Shown here in pieces: positions 8,037 to 17,275 of a stretch of DNA of 64,000 nucleotides (its first letter is position 1; every line of letters begins with the position of its first letter). The notes under the pieces are model-generated. The model saw nothing but the letters and a program-made list of their open reading frames with translations. It made no database searches and had not been told where the DNA came from. The stretch comes from NORP259 sp041398705 (lineage in GTDB: Bacteria; Planctomycetota; UBA1135; GCA-002686595): positions 1-64,000 of the forward strand of contig JAWKUI010000012.1 of the NCBI GenBank assembly GCA_041398705.1, read 5' to 3'. Both the position numbers and the translations under genes were made by a program.

Positions 8037-9350
8037 ATGCTGGATCCCGCTTCCCGTCTGCGCCCGCTGTTTGCGGCTGGCGCCCTGATCCTCGTCGCCG
8101 CCTGCCAATCGGGCGGCGGCCGGGCCCCCGTTGTGGCCGCGCCCGACGCGACCCTGGTGCGCAGCCACTATTTCGGCTCCCCGCTGGGCGGCCCGGCTCC
8201 CGCCATGGCCGCCAGCGCCGCGCGCAGCACCCCGTGGACCCTCACGGTGCGCACCTTCTCCCAGGCCGGCGCTCTGCCCCAAGGCGGCACCCCCCTGGTC
8301 GAACGGGCTTCGATGGTCGTCGATCCGCGCCGCAGCGACCCCCTGCTGCCCGGCCCCACCCTGCTCGCCCAGTCCCGTTGGTACGCGGCCCCCGGCTACC
8401 CCGAGCCCGCGGCGGTCGGTGAAGAACGCCTGGCCATGCTCGCCGGCCAGACCGAACGGCTCGCCCTGCGCGGCAAGGGCCAGACCCGCGATCTGTGCCT
8501 GTACATCGAACGGCCGTTGGGCGCGTCGCGCGGGTACCCCCTCACGGTCGCGGTCGAAAGCGACGGCGAGACCCTGGAGTTGATGCACCTGGCCGATGGC
8601 TGGCAGCCGGAACAAGGCGCGCGCTCCCTCGCCGTCGAGATCGGCGGCACCTGGTTCGGGTTCACCCTCGAGCCGTGGGCCGTAGAAGCGAACAGCCCCG
8701 AGGTGCGCGCCCTCGCCGCCGAAGTGCCCGCCGCGGCGAGCCCCGAACCCCTCGAACTGCCCAGCGCGGGCGAAAGCCAAGTGCGCTTCCTCGACGCGGC
8801 GTTCGAACGCCTGCGCCAATCGCCCGACCGCTACACGCTTGTGTCCGTGGCGAGCGAACTCGGCGCCGGGCGAGCCCAGGATTGGGCGCTGCTCTGCACG
8901 GACGAGGACCTGGCCCGCTGGACCAGCGAACTCGGTCGCGGCACCGGGCGCAAGGCGCTCAGCGACAAGCCGCGGCGCCTCGCCCTGCACCTGGAGACCA
9001 GCGCCCTCGCCGCCGCGGCGCATCTCGTGCAGGAAAACGCCGATCCCGCCGCGCGTTCGTACCTCGTGCGCCAGACCGGGCAGCTCGCGTACTACCCCGA
9101 CGTGCTGCTCGAGATTCTCGCGCTGGCCCAGGACCAGGCCGACTTGACCCACCGCCTGCGCGACGAAAACCGCATCTTCCTCGAAGACACCGGGCGCGCC
9201 GCGCGCCTGCGCGCCTTCGAATGGCTGAAGGCCCAAGGCCTCGAACCCCACGGCTTCGACCCCCTGTCCCGCTCGAGCGTGCGCCAAGACGCCCTCGAAC
9301 GCTGGCGCGACCGACTCGATCAAACCGGAGGAGAGCCCGATGGCCAGTGA
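8037..9350 (+). CDS. Predicted lipoprotein of unknown function
   Basis: 437 residues. The N-terminus is a lipoprotein signal peptide with the box LVAAC at about residues 20-24. I recognise no domain in the mature part; the C-terminal half is helical and rich in charged residues. Its last 11 bases overlap the start of the AsmA-like gene, and the Shine-Dalgarno-like GGAGGAG (9327-9333) of that gene lies inside it, so the two products are co-translated and probably act together at the envelope. Function unknown. Confidence 0.7.
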   Translation: MLDPASRLRPLFAAGALILVAACQSGGGRAPVVAAPDATLVRSHYFGSPLGGPAPAMAASAARSTPWTLTVRTFSQAGALPQGGTPLVERASMVVDPRRSDPLLPGPTLLAQSRWYAAPGYPEPAAVGEERLAMLAGQTERLALRGKGQTRDLCLYIERPLGASRGYPLTVAVESDGETLELMHLADGWQPEQGARSLAVEIGGTWFGFTLEPWAVEANSPEVRALAAEVPAAASPEPLELPSAGESQVRFLDAAFERLRQSPDRYTLVSVASELGAGRAQDWALLCTDEDLARWTSELGRGTGRKALSDKPRRLALHLETSALAAAAHLVQENADPAARSYLVRQTGQLAYYPDVLLEILALAQDQADLTHRLRDENRIFLEDTGRAARLRAFEWLKAQGLEPHGFDPLSRSSVRQDALERWRDRLDQTGGEPDGQ

Positions 9351-12300
9351 CATCGTCAACTTCGATCTGGACCTGGCCCCGCGGCGCAAGCGCCGCAAGG
9401 CCCGCAACTGGAAGCCGATGCTCATGCGCGGCTTCTGGGTGCTCGCGGCCCTGCTCGTGATCGGCCGATTGACCCTTTCGTTCTGGCTGCCGCCGGCGGT
9501 GGAACGTTGGGCGCGCGGCGTGGGCTGGAAGGTCGGCTACGAACGCCTCGACCTGTCGCTGCTCGGCGGCCAGGTGACTCTGCGCGGCCTCGAAGCGCGG
9601 CAACTCGACGCGCCCGAAGACAGCACCATGTCCTGCGACTACGCGGTGCTGCACGTGTCGGTTTCTGACCTGTTGCGCGGACGACTCAAGGTCTTCCGGG
9701 CCGAAGCCGACGGCGGCGAACTCACCGTGCAGCGGGACGCCGAAGGCCGCTGGAACCTGGGCGATTGGCAAGGGAGCTCGGAGGGACTCTCCAAACTGCA
9801 ATGCGAGGAACTGCGCCTGCAGAACCTTGTTTTGACCGTACGCGACCAGGCGACGGGGACCCCGCGCGAATGGCGCGGCGTGCTCGACTTGGCGGTCGGC
9901 GACCTGGGCATGGCGCACACGCCCCTGCGCATCGAGCTCTCGGCGCGCGCCGAGGGCGCCCTCGACGGATTGCACGTGGGCGGCACCTGGCTCGCCGAAG
10001 GTTCGACGCGGCAGGTCACCGCTTCGGTCGAGATGTACGGCCTGCGCCGTGCGCTGCTCGACCCCGTTCTGGCCGAACTCGGGCTGGCCGGCGCCGGCAG
10101 CATCTACGGCCTGCGTTTCCACCTGCAGAGCAACCTGGAGGCGGATGAAGCCGGTTGGAAGGGTCCCCTGTGGCTGCGCGAGCTCGCGCTGCAAGCGGAT
10201 CACCAACCGGCGATGATCCTCGAGGAGCTGCACGCCGAACTGACCGGCAGCGAGGCCGCGTCGTGGAATGCCGATACGCTCGACGTGCGCGGCTTGCAGA
10301 TGCAGGTGGCCCGCAGCGCCGATCGCCGCTTGCGGGTGGCGTCGCTGCAACCGGCTCGGTCCGAAGTCGCGGATGCGGATCCGCTCCCGTGGCTGCGCGC
10401 GGTGCAAGGCACGCGCCTGGTCGCGGAGGATTGCCAGGTGCTCTGGACCGACGCCACCACCGAACCGGAGGTGCGCAGCACTTGCCGCATCGGAGGCCGC
10501 CTCGGCAACCTCGCTTGGCAGCGCGACGGTGGGCTCGCCCCGCTGGCCCTCGACCTCGAACTCGCTGGCGCCGGACTCTTCGAACGGCTTGCGGTGCAAG
10601 GCACCCTGCAGCCGGGCCGCAACGGCAGCCTTTCCTTGACCCTGGGCGGCGAGGACGTGGCCCTCGCCGGCCTGGATCCGTACCTCGCGCCCATGGGCAT
10701 GCGCTGCGACCTGCGGCCGGGCTCCCTGGCGGGCACGGTTCAAGCGGACTGGACCACCGCCGACGACGCGACGCGCTGGAACGTCACTGCGCGCGAACTG
10801 GCTTTCGAAAGCGGTGACGGCCCGTGCCGCGTGCACCTCCTGGCGGTGCGCGATCTGACCGCCGCACCGGGCACCGTCGATGTGCAATCGGTGGAGATCG
10901 ACAGCGCGCTGGTCCACGCCGGCCGCAGCAACCTCGGCTGGTGGCACGTGCCGGGTCTCGCCTTCACCACGGCGCGCAACGAGCGCGACGGCGCGCGCCC
11001 GCCCCTGGACCTTTCGATCGCGTCCCTGAAACTCGGCGAGGTGCAGCTCGACCTCTCCGACGCGTTTGCCCGGGAAGCGGCCTGGCAGCAGACGGTGCGC
11101 ATCACGCGCGCCGAAGCGGGCCCGCTCGTCTCCCCCGCCGCGGGCGAAGCGGCCGAATGGGACCTGGGATCCTGGACCCTGTCCGTGCCCGGATACGCCG
11201 ACCAGGTGCGCGCCAGCGGCCAGGTGCAACTCGCCGCCGACCGCCGCATGCGCCAAGTGGCGTGGCAGATCGAAGCGGATGGGCTCGAGCAGGAAGGTCT
11301 ACAGCCCTGGTTGCAACGCCTCGGCCTCGAAGCCGAACTCGGCGGCACCAATCTCGCGCTGCGCGGCGAAACCATTTGGCATGGGGCCGAAACCAGCGCG
11401 CCGGTGGACTTCGAACTTTCCGATGTGCGTTGGAGCGGAGCCGACGGGGAACGCTTGGGCCTCGCAAAAGCGCACCTTTCGGGCCTGCGAGCCGAGGGCG
11501 AGGCCTGGCGTGCCGATCGTTTCGAACTCCAGGATCCACGGCTCGCGGTTGCGCGCCTCGGGGATGGCCGGTGGCAGACCGCCGGCGTCACCTGGCGTAG
11601 CAGCACCGACCCCGCGGGTTGGTGGAGCGCGGCCCACGACCGCTTCGGCAGCGTGCAGATCGAGGGGGCTGCCGGCCGTTGGTCGGACCTCTCCGGCACC
11701 GAACCGCTCGAATGCGATTGGCAGGTGAGCGGCGGATGGCAATCGGGTCCGGCGGGCCACACCGTGCACGGGGAGGCGAGTTTCCACCCCGGTTTGCGCG
11801 CGGCGAGCCTGGATGGCACCTGGGCCATCGACGAACAGGGCAGCCGCTTCGCCGGGGACCTGCGCGTGGCGGGCCTCGATCGGCCCTGGCTGCAACCGTG
11901 GCTGCCGGCGGGCCTCACCTGCACCGAAGACGAATACTCCCTCGAGTTGCGCGGCGAAGGCGAATTGCATCCGCTCGCCGATGCGGGCCGCAGTCTGCGC
12001 ATGGAGTTCGAGAACCTGCAGCTTGCTGCCGGGGATCGGGAACTGCTCGCCGCCGCCCAAGTCCGGCTCGAGGCGCCGCAGCTGGGCGCCTCCAGCGGCA
12101 ATCGCATCGAGCGGTTCGAGATCGAAGACCTCGTGGGGTCCCTCGAACGCCTGGAGGACGGGGGTCTGTGGTGCGCGGGCGCGACCTGGAACCCGGTCGT
12201 GGACGCGGCGAATCCCGCCGCATCGGGTCACTGGCTCGACCGATTGGAACAAGGCAACTGGGTGCTTGGCCGCCAGGCGATCACCGTCAAGGATTGGGCG

Positions 12301-14217
12301 TTTGTCGACCGCAGCGCCGCGGGCGCGCCGGCCATGCATTTGGTGGGCAGCCTGACGAACCTCGCCGAAATCGATTGGAGCTCCCGCGAAGGCCGCGAAC
12401 GGCCGCTCGAGCTGGAGGCCGAAGGGCGCCTCGAACCCGCCGCCGAAACCTGGCGCGCTGCGGTGGCCCTCGCGCCCTTCGCCAGCCGCCCGCTCGCGCG
12501 CCTGGACTGGAACGTCGAAGGCCTGCGTGGGCGTGCCCTGGATGAATGGTTCGGGGGTGGCGCGGGTCGTGCCAGCGCGGCCGAGATTCAAGGCGGCGCC
12601 TTCCGCGGCCGTCTGCAAGCGAGTCTGCCCCTGCCCGCCGGAGAAAACCGCTGGGCTACCGCGCGCGCTGCGGGCTTCCCGCTCGAACTCGCCGCCGCCG
12701 ACGTGGTGCTCGAACCGAACCGCATCTCCCCGCCCCTCGTGCGCTGCGCGCGCCTCGATCTGTCCGCACCGCTCGTCGATCCCTGGCGCGGCGCCTGGCG
12801 CATCGATCGCATGCACTTCGATGACGTGGACCTGCGCACGCGACGCGATCGCGATGGCCTGCACGTGTTAGGCTTGACCCTGCCCCGAACCCAAGCGCCG
12901 CGCGCCGCGGGCGAAAGCGCGCCCGAGCGCACGATCGAAGCCCTGCGCATGAGCGGGCTCGATTGGGACCACAGCGACGAGACCTTCGAACCCGCCGCCC
13001 CCCTGCCCGTGCGCAACGGCGAACTGGAAGTGCTGCGCTGGAACCTTGGCGGCGGCCCGTGGACGCGCCCCGTGCGCGTGCACTTCACCGCCGATGCCGG
13101 CGAGGTGCGCGCCCCCCTGCGCAGCGCCGAAGAATCCGGCTCGCGCGGCGGGGATCCGTTGCTCGAGACCCGCAGCGCCTACGACCGACTCGAATTGCGC
13201 GGCCGGTTGCTCGGCGGCGAGCAACTCGACGGCTGGCTGCAGGTGGACGTGTCGGCCCTCGAACTCGCCCCCCTGCGCGGACTCTTCGCCCCCATGGGCA
13301 TCGAAGTCGGCGACGGATTGCTCGACGGCCGCAACACCCTGCGCTTCCGCGACGGGGAGCTCGCCGTGGACGCCCGCCTGACCATCGATCACCTCGTGGC
13401 CCGGGCCGAGTCCGAAGCGCGGGTGCAACGGGACCTGGGACTTCCCCACGAGTTGCGCCAGGTGCTGCAGGACCTGCGCGATGCCGACGGTCGACTCGAC
13501 CTGCCGCTGCGCTTCGAACTCAACCAGAATGCCGCCGGGGCCTCCCAATTGGCCACCAGCGCCAAACGCGCATTCGCCCAACTCGCTTCGACCGAGCGCG
13601 AAGTGGCACGACCGATGGAAGCCGTCGCGCCGCGCCTCGGGGATGCTCGCTACACCGTTTCGTTCGGCCCCGGTTCCGCCCAGCTCGACCCCGCCGCCCG
13701 CGCGGCCCTGCTCGATTGGGCGCGCCAAACCAAACTCGCCGCAGGCGAGCCTTGGGAACTGCGCGCCGGCCTCGGCAGCGGGGACAGCGATCGCACTGGA
13801 GCTCTGACCAGTCCGCCCGCCGAACCGCTGATGGAACTGCTGCGCAACCTGCGCCTGCGCAAAGCGGCCCTCGCCCGCAAACAGGTCGACGCGGCCGCCC
13901 TTGCCCAGAGCACCCTGCTCTATGGCACCGAAGCCGAAGCACGCGCGGCCCGGGAAGCGCTGCGCGCAGTGGAATTGGCCCGCGGGGAAACCGAAGAGGC
14001 CATCAACCACGTGCTCGATCTGCTCGCGCCCGGCGCGGAACGCGGCGCCTCCCGCCGTGCGCACACCGCCGAAGCCCGGCTTGCCCAAGACCGGACCCAG
14101 GCCGTGCGCGATTGCCTCGAGCAGGCGGGCTTCGATACGTCGCGTTGGGTGGTGCGCCCCCTCGCCGACGACGCGCCGGTCGAAGCAGGCGGCGGTTCGA
14201 TCCGGCTTTGGCGTTAG
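9340..14217 (+). CDS. Very large AsmA/DUF748-like envelope protein
   Basis: 1625 residues. A basic N-terminus (RRKRRKARN) precedes one membrane helix at about 30-48, giving a cytoplasmic start and a long periplasmic body. The first periplasmic block (VGYERLDLSLLGGQVTLRGL) is the AsmA-type opening, and 'D-x-S-L-x-x-G-x-L-x-x-x-D' like strands repeat along the chain, as in AsmA/TamB/DUF748 proteins that form long grooves implicated in lipid transport between membranes. The last ~200 residues resemble the DUF748 end (YTVSFGPGSAQLDPAARAALLDWA) with an OmpA-like flavour. Coupled to the upstream lipoprotein by an 11-base overlap. Family assignment is good, exact role is inference. Confidence 0.75.
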   Translation: MASDIVNFDLDLAPRRKRRKARNWKPMLMRGFWVLAALLVIGRLTLSFWLPPAVERWARGVGWKVGYERLDLSLLGGQVTLRGLEARQLDAPEDSTMSCDYAVLHVSVSDLLRGRLKVFRAEADGGELTVQRDAEGRWNLGDWQGSSEGLSKLQCEELRLQNLVLTVRDQATGTPREWRGVLDLAVGDLGMAHTPLRIELSARAEGALDGLHVGGTWLAEGSTRQVTASVEMYGLRRALLDPVLAELGLAGAGSIYGLRFHLQSNLEADEAGWKGPLWLRELALQADHQPAMILEELHAELTGSEAASWNADTLDVRGLQMQVARSADRRLRVASLQPARSEVADADPLPWLRAVQGTRLVAEDCQVLWTDATTEPEVRSTCRIGGRLGNLAWQRDGGLAPLALDLELAGAGLFERLAVQGTLQPGRNGSLSLTLGGEDVALAGLDPYLAPMGMRCDLRPGSLAGTVQADWTTADDATRWNVTARELAFESGDGPCRVHLLAVRDLTAAPGTVDVQSVEIDSALVHAGRSNLGWWHVPGLAFTTARNERDGARPPLDLSIASLKLGEVQLDLSDAFAREAAWQQTVRITRAEAGPLVSPAAGEAAEWDLGSWTLSVPGYADQVRASGQVQLAADRRMRQVAWQIEADGLEQEGLQPWLQRLGLEAELGGTNLALRGETIWHGAETSAPVDFELSDVRWSGADGERLGLAKAHLSGLRAEGEAWRADRFELQDPRLAVARLGDGRWQTAGVTWRSSTDPAGWWSAAHDRFGSVQIEGAAGRWSDLSGTEPLECDWQVSGGWQSGPAGHTVHGEASFHPGLRAASLDGTWAIDEQGSRFAGDLRVAGLDRPWLQPWLPAGLTCTEDEYSLELRGEGELHPLADAGRSLRMEFENLQLAAGDRELLAAAQVRLEAPQLGASSGNRIERFEIEDLVGSLERLEDGGLWCAGATWNPVVDAANPAASGHWLDRLEQGNWVLGRQAITVKDWAFVDRSAAGAPAMHLVGSLTNLAEIDWSSREGRERPLELEAEGRLEPAAETWRAAVALAPFASRPLARLDWNVEGLRGRALDEWFGGGAGRASAAEIQGGAFRGRLQASLPLPAGENRWATARAAGFPLELAAADVVLEPNRISPPLVRCARLDLSAPLVDPWRGAWRIDRMHFDDVDLRTRRDRDGLHVLGLTLPRTQAPRAAGESAPERTIEALRMSGLDWDHSDETFEPAAPLPVRNGELEVLRWNLGGGPWTRPVRVHFTADAGEVRAPLRSAEESGSRGGDPLLETRSAYDRLELRGRLLGGEQLDGWLQVDVSALELAPLRGLFAPMGIEVGDGLLDGRNTLRFRDGELAVDARLTIDHLVARAESEARVQRDLGLPHELRQVLQDLRDADGRLDLPLRFELNQNAAGASQLATSAKRAFAQLASTEREVARPMEAVAPRLGDARYTVSFGPGSAQLDPAARAALLDWARQTKLAAGEPWELRAGLGSGDSDRTGALTSPPAEPLMELLRNLRLRKAALARKQVDAAALAQSTLLYGTEAEARAAREALRAVELARGETEEAINHVLDLLAPGAERGASRRAHTAEARLAQDRTQAVRDCLEQAGFDTSRWVVRPLADDAPVEAGGGSIRLWR

Positions 14218-14234
14218 GCCGGTGACCTTGGACA

Positions 14235-14280
14235 AGCGCCCCCGCCTTTCCCTGCGATTGCAGCGGAAGGCGGGGGCGCT
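14235..14280 (+). terminator. Long hairpin after the AsmA-like gene, possibly bidirectional
   Basis: A perfect 14-bp stem (AGCGCCCCCGCCTT with its complement, loop of 18) starts 17 bases after the AsmA-like stop. There is no clean T run on the + strand. It also lies just beyond the end of the small minus-strand ORF at 14319, so it could end both transcripts. Confidence 0.55.
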
Positions 14281-14318
14281 GTCGTTGACCGATGCGACCG
14301 GCGGACCGGCCGCCGGTT

Positions 14319-14423
14319 TCAACCGCTGAAGCGGGTCCCACGCAGGTCGCGCAGGATCGCGACCGCTGCCACGATGAACACCGCAGCAGAGGTCAGCACA
14401 AACAGGTCAGGCAGGCGGAACAT
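14319..14423 (-). CDS. Possible 34-residue single-span membrane peptide
   Basis: Minus-strand ATG at 14423 to TGA at 14319. The peptide begins MFRLPDLF, continues as one hydrophobic stretch (VLTSAAVFIVAAVAIL) and ends with a basic tail (RDLRGTRFSG). The shape (short polar start, ~18-residue helix, positive end) is that of small bacterial membrane proteins, and a strong hairpin lies just past its stop. There is no clear ribosome binding site and no family I know. It fills part of the 410-base gap between the AsmA-like gene and oleB; the remainder (14424-14627) shows nothing else. Confidence 0.35.
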   Translation of the reverse strand: MFRLPDLFVLTSAAVFIVAAVAILRDLRGTRFSG

Positions 14424-14627
14424 ATGGATACCGATTGGGGGTTGCGAGCACCGCGGACATCCGCGATGTACCCATCTTCCGCAGCTTCGGGGCCTGCCGG
14501 GTCTTCGCCGGCCGTGAAATTCCTGTCAGGCGGCCCCCACACCCCGGCGGACCCCCGCTGGCTAGCGGGAATCGGGCCGGATGGCTCCAATTGGGGCAAG
14601 CCCCTGGTACCCTCTGCCCCCAAGACC

Positions 14628-15581
14628 ATGCAGACGGCCCCCCACAGCACCCCGGCCCCCCCCGCCCTGCCGGTGCCCGACCCCTCCCACGGCGCCGACA
14701 TCGCCCGCGTCCTGCAGGCGACCACCGGCCGATTTCCCTGGCGTCCGCAATTCCGCGAGTTCCGCGGCGCCCTGGGCGCGTACATCGACGAAGGCCCCAA
14801 GGACGCCCCGGTGCTGCTCTGCTTGCACGGCAACCCCACGTGGAGCTTCTTCTACCGGGCCGTCGTCGAGCGCTTCGCGGGTGCGTACCGCGTGGTGGTG
14901 CCCGACCACATCGGCATGGGTTTGTCCGAGAAACCCCAGGACTTCGACTACACCTTGGCCACGCGCATCGCGGCCATGGAGGACCTGATCCAGCACCTCG
15001 ATCTGCGCCGCATCACCTTGCTGGTGCACGATTGGGGGGGCGCGATCGGCGTGGGACTCGCGGGCCGACACCCCGAACGCTTCGAGCGCCTCGTCGCGTC
15101 CAACACCGCGGCGTTCCCCGGGTTCCAGGCCCACAGCCTGATCCGCATCGCGCGCCTACCCGGGCTGCACCAATTGCTGATGGGCCGCCTCGGCCTGTTC
15201 GAGAAGATCACCGTGCGTTGGGCCACCGGCGCCGGTCTCGCGCCCGATCTGCGCAAGGCCTACCTCGCTCCCTTCCCCAGCCCCGAAGCGCGCGTAGCCG
15301 TGCGCGCCTTCGTGCGCGACATCCCGCTGCGCGCCGCTCACCCTTCGTACGCCACCCTGCTCGAGGTGGAACGCAGCCTGGCGATGTGGCGCGATAAACC
15401 GGTGCTGCTGCTCTGGGGCAACCGCGATTGGGTGTTCACGCCGGCGTTCCGCGAGGAGTTCGCGCGCCGCCTGCCCACAGCTCGCGTCTGCGGCCTGGAT
15501 CACTGCGGCCACCTTTTGTGGGAAGACGATCCGGCGCGTTGCCTCGACGAGGTCGCCCAGCTCCTGGAAGTCCAGGCCTGA
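14628..15581 (+). CDS. oleB: Alpha/beta hydrolase of the haloalkane-dehalogenase type, OleB-like
   Basis: 317 residues. It has the HGNPTWS oxyanion motif (after LLCL), the nucleophile elbow HDWGG with an Asp nucleophile, and a C-terminal His in LDHCGHLLWEDDP. These are the marks of the haloalkane dehalogenase branch, to which OleB belongs; OleB converts the beta-lactone made by OleC to a cis-olefin plus CO2. The assignment rests on the position directly in front of an OleC-like ligase and an OleD-like reductase with gaps of 6 and 5 bases. Start chosen at the ATG at 14628, as the frame upstream is non-coding in look. Confidence 0.82.
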   Translation: MQTAPHSTPAPPALPVPDPSHGADIARVLQATTGRFPWRPQFREFRGALGAYIDEGPKDAPVLLCLHGNPTWSFFYRAVVERFAGAYRVVVPDHIGMGLSEKPQDFDYTLATRIAAMEDLIQHLDLRRITLLVHDWGGAIGVGLAGRHPERFERLVASNTAAFPGFQAHSLIRIARLPGLHQLLMGRLGLFEKITVRWATGAGLAPDLRKAYLAPFPSPEARVAVRAFVRDIPLRAAHPSYATLLEVERSLAMWRDKPVLLLWGNRDWVFTPAFREEFARRLPTARVCGLDHCGHLLWEDDPARCLDEVAQLLEVQA

Positions 15582-15587
15582 ATCGCC

Positions 15588-17270
15588 ATGGGCCCCACCG
15601 CGCACCCGATGGAAGAAGCTCCGGTCTGCAACGTGTCCGAGGTGCTTACGCGCCGTGCGATGCAGCAGGGCGGGCGCACGGCGGTGATCTCCCCCGCCGG
15701 GCGTAGCGGGTGGCGCAGAACGACCTACGCCGAGCTCGAGCAGATGACCGATCGTCTGGCCGCGGGCTTCGACAAGGAAGGCATCACCGACGGCATGCGT
15801 TGCGCCGTGTTCGTGCGTCCCTCGCCCGAACTCGTGGCGGTGGTCTACGCGCTGATGCGCCTCGGGGCCGTGCCCGTCGTGGCCGACCCCGGCATGGGCC
15901 GCAAGCGCTTGCTCGCCGCCCTCGCCGAGATCGAGCCCGAAGCTTTCATCGGCGTGCCCAAAGCCCACGCCGCGCGCAAGCTGTTCCCCGCCGCCTTCCG
16001 CACCGTCGAGATCGCCATCACCGTGGGCGCACGCCTGTTCTGGGGCGGCCGCACTTTGGCCCAGGTCCTCGAAGCCGGCCGCAAATCCCGCGAGAAGGTC
16101 GTGCCCGCGACCCGCGCCGACGACCCCGCCGCGATTCTGTTCACCTCGGGCAGCACCGGCCCGCCGAAAGGCGTGCTCTACACCCACGGCATGTTCGCCG
16201 CCCAAGTCGAGGCCCTTGGAAATCTCTACGGATTTGAGGAAGGCGAGGTGGATCTCGCCGGACTGCCGCTGTTCGCGTTGTTCGACGTGGCGTTCGGCAT
16301 GACGAGCGTATTCCCGCGAATCGACCCGACGCGCCCCGGCGAATGCGATGCCCAAGGCGTGTTCGAAACGATCCGCGAGCACCGCGTCACCACCGCCTTC
16401 GGATCCCCCGCCATCTGGCGCCGCGTGGTTCCGTGGTGCATGGAACAAGGCTATCAGCTCGAATCCATGCGCCGCATCCTGTGCGCCGGCGCGCCGGTGC
16501 CGCCCGACCTGATCGCGCAGATGCACCGCGTGCTGCCGATCCACGCCGACGTGTTCACCCCCTACGGAGCCACCGAAGCCCTGCCCGTGTCGTCGATGAC
16601 CGGCCGCGATGTGGTGCCGGCGCTCGTGCCGCGCATCCAGGGCGGCGAAGGCACCTGCGTGGGCCGGCCCCTGCCCGGCGCCGAAGTGCGGCTGATCCGC
16701 GTCACCGATGGGCCCATCGCCCGCATGGAAGCCTCGCTGGAGGTCGCGCCTGGCGAGATCGGCGAAGTCTGCGTGCGCGGGGACTTCGTCACGCGCGAGT
16801 ACTTCCGCCGGCCCGAAGCCACCGCCGCCGCCAAGATCGCCGATCCCGACGGCGGCTTCTGGCACCGCATGGGCGACGGGGCGCGGCTGGACGCCGAAGG
16901 GCGGCTCTGGTTCCAGGGCCGGCTGGCGCACCGGTTGCGCTGCGCGGGCGGCGACCGTTTCCCGGTGGCGGTGGAGAACATCTTCAACACCCATGAACGG
17001 GTGCGGCGCACGGCCCTGGTCGGGGTGGGCCCGCCCGGGGACCAGCGGCCTGTCCTGGTGGTCGAGCCCCTGCCCGGCGAACTGCCGCGCGGCAAGGTGA
17101 TGCGCGCCGGCTTCGAGATGCAGCTCGTCGAGATCGGCAAGCGCCACGCGGTCAGCCGCGACGTGGAGACCTTCCTCTTCCGCGAGGACTTCCCGGTGGA
17201 CGTGCGCCACAACGCCAAGATCCACCGCGAGGAGCTGGCGGATTGGGCGGCGGAGCAGCTCGGGAGCTGA
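15588..17270 (+). CDS. oleC: AMP-dependent ligase/synthetase, OleC-like (beta-lactone synthetase)
   Basis: 560 residues of the adenylating superfamily. The P-loop-like motif FTSGSTGPPKGVLYTHG lies near residue 190 and the adenine-binding TPYGATEALP near 325; the C-terminal part (RCAGGDRFPVAVENIF) is shortened compared with typical acyl-CoA ligases, as in OleC. OleC closes 2-alkyl-3-hydroxy acids to beta-lactones with ATP. The order oleB-oleC-oleD matches known olefin clusters except that oleA is absent here. A plain fatty-acyl-CoA ligase is the alternative, but the neighbours argue against it. Confidence 0.82.
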   Translation: MGPTAHPMEEAPVCNVSEVLTRRAMQQGGRTAVISPAGRSGWRRTTYAELEQMTDRLAAGFDKEGITDGMRCAVFVRPSPELVAVVYALMRLGAVPVVADPGMGRKRLLAALAEIEPEAFIGVPKAHAARKLFPAAFRTVEIAITVGARLFWGGRTLAQVLEAGRKSREKVVPATRADDPAAILFTSGSTGPPKGVLYTHGMFAAQVEALGNLYGFEEGEVDLAGLPLFALFDVAFGMTSVFPRIDPTRPGECDAQGVFETIREHRVTTAFGSPAIWRRVVPWCMEQGYQLESMRRILCAGAPVPPDLIAQMHRVLPIHADVFTPYGATEALPVSSMTGRDVVPALVPRIQGGEGTCVGRPLPGAEVRLIRVTDGPIARMEASLEVAPGEIGEVCVRGDFVTREYFRRPEATAAAKIADPDGGFWHRMGDGARLDAEGRLWFQGRLAHRLRCAGGDRFPVAVENIFNTHERVRRTALVGVGPPGDQRPVLVVEPLPGELPRGKVMRAGFEMQLVEIGKRHAVSRDVETFLFREDFPVDVRHNAKIHREELADWAAEQLGS

Positions 17271-17275
17271 GCCCC

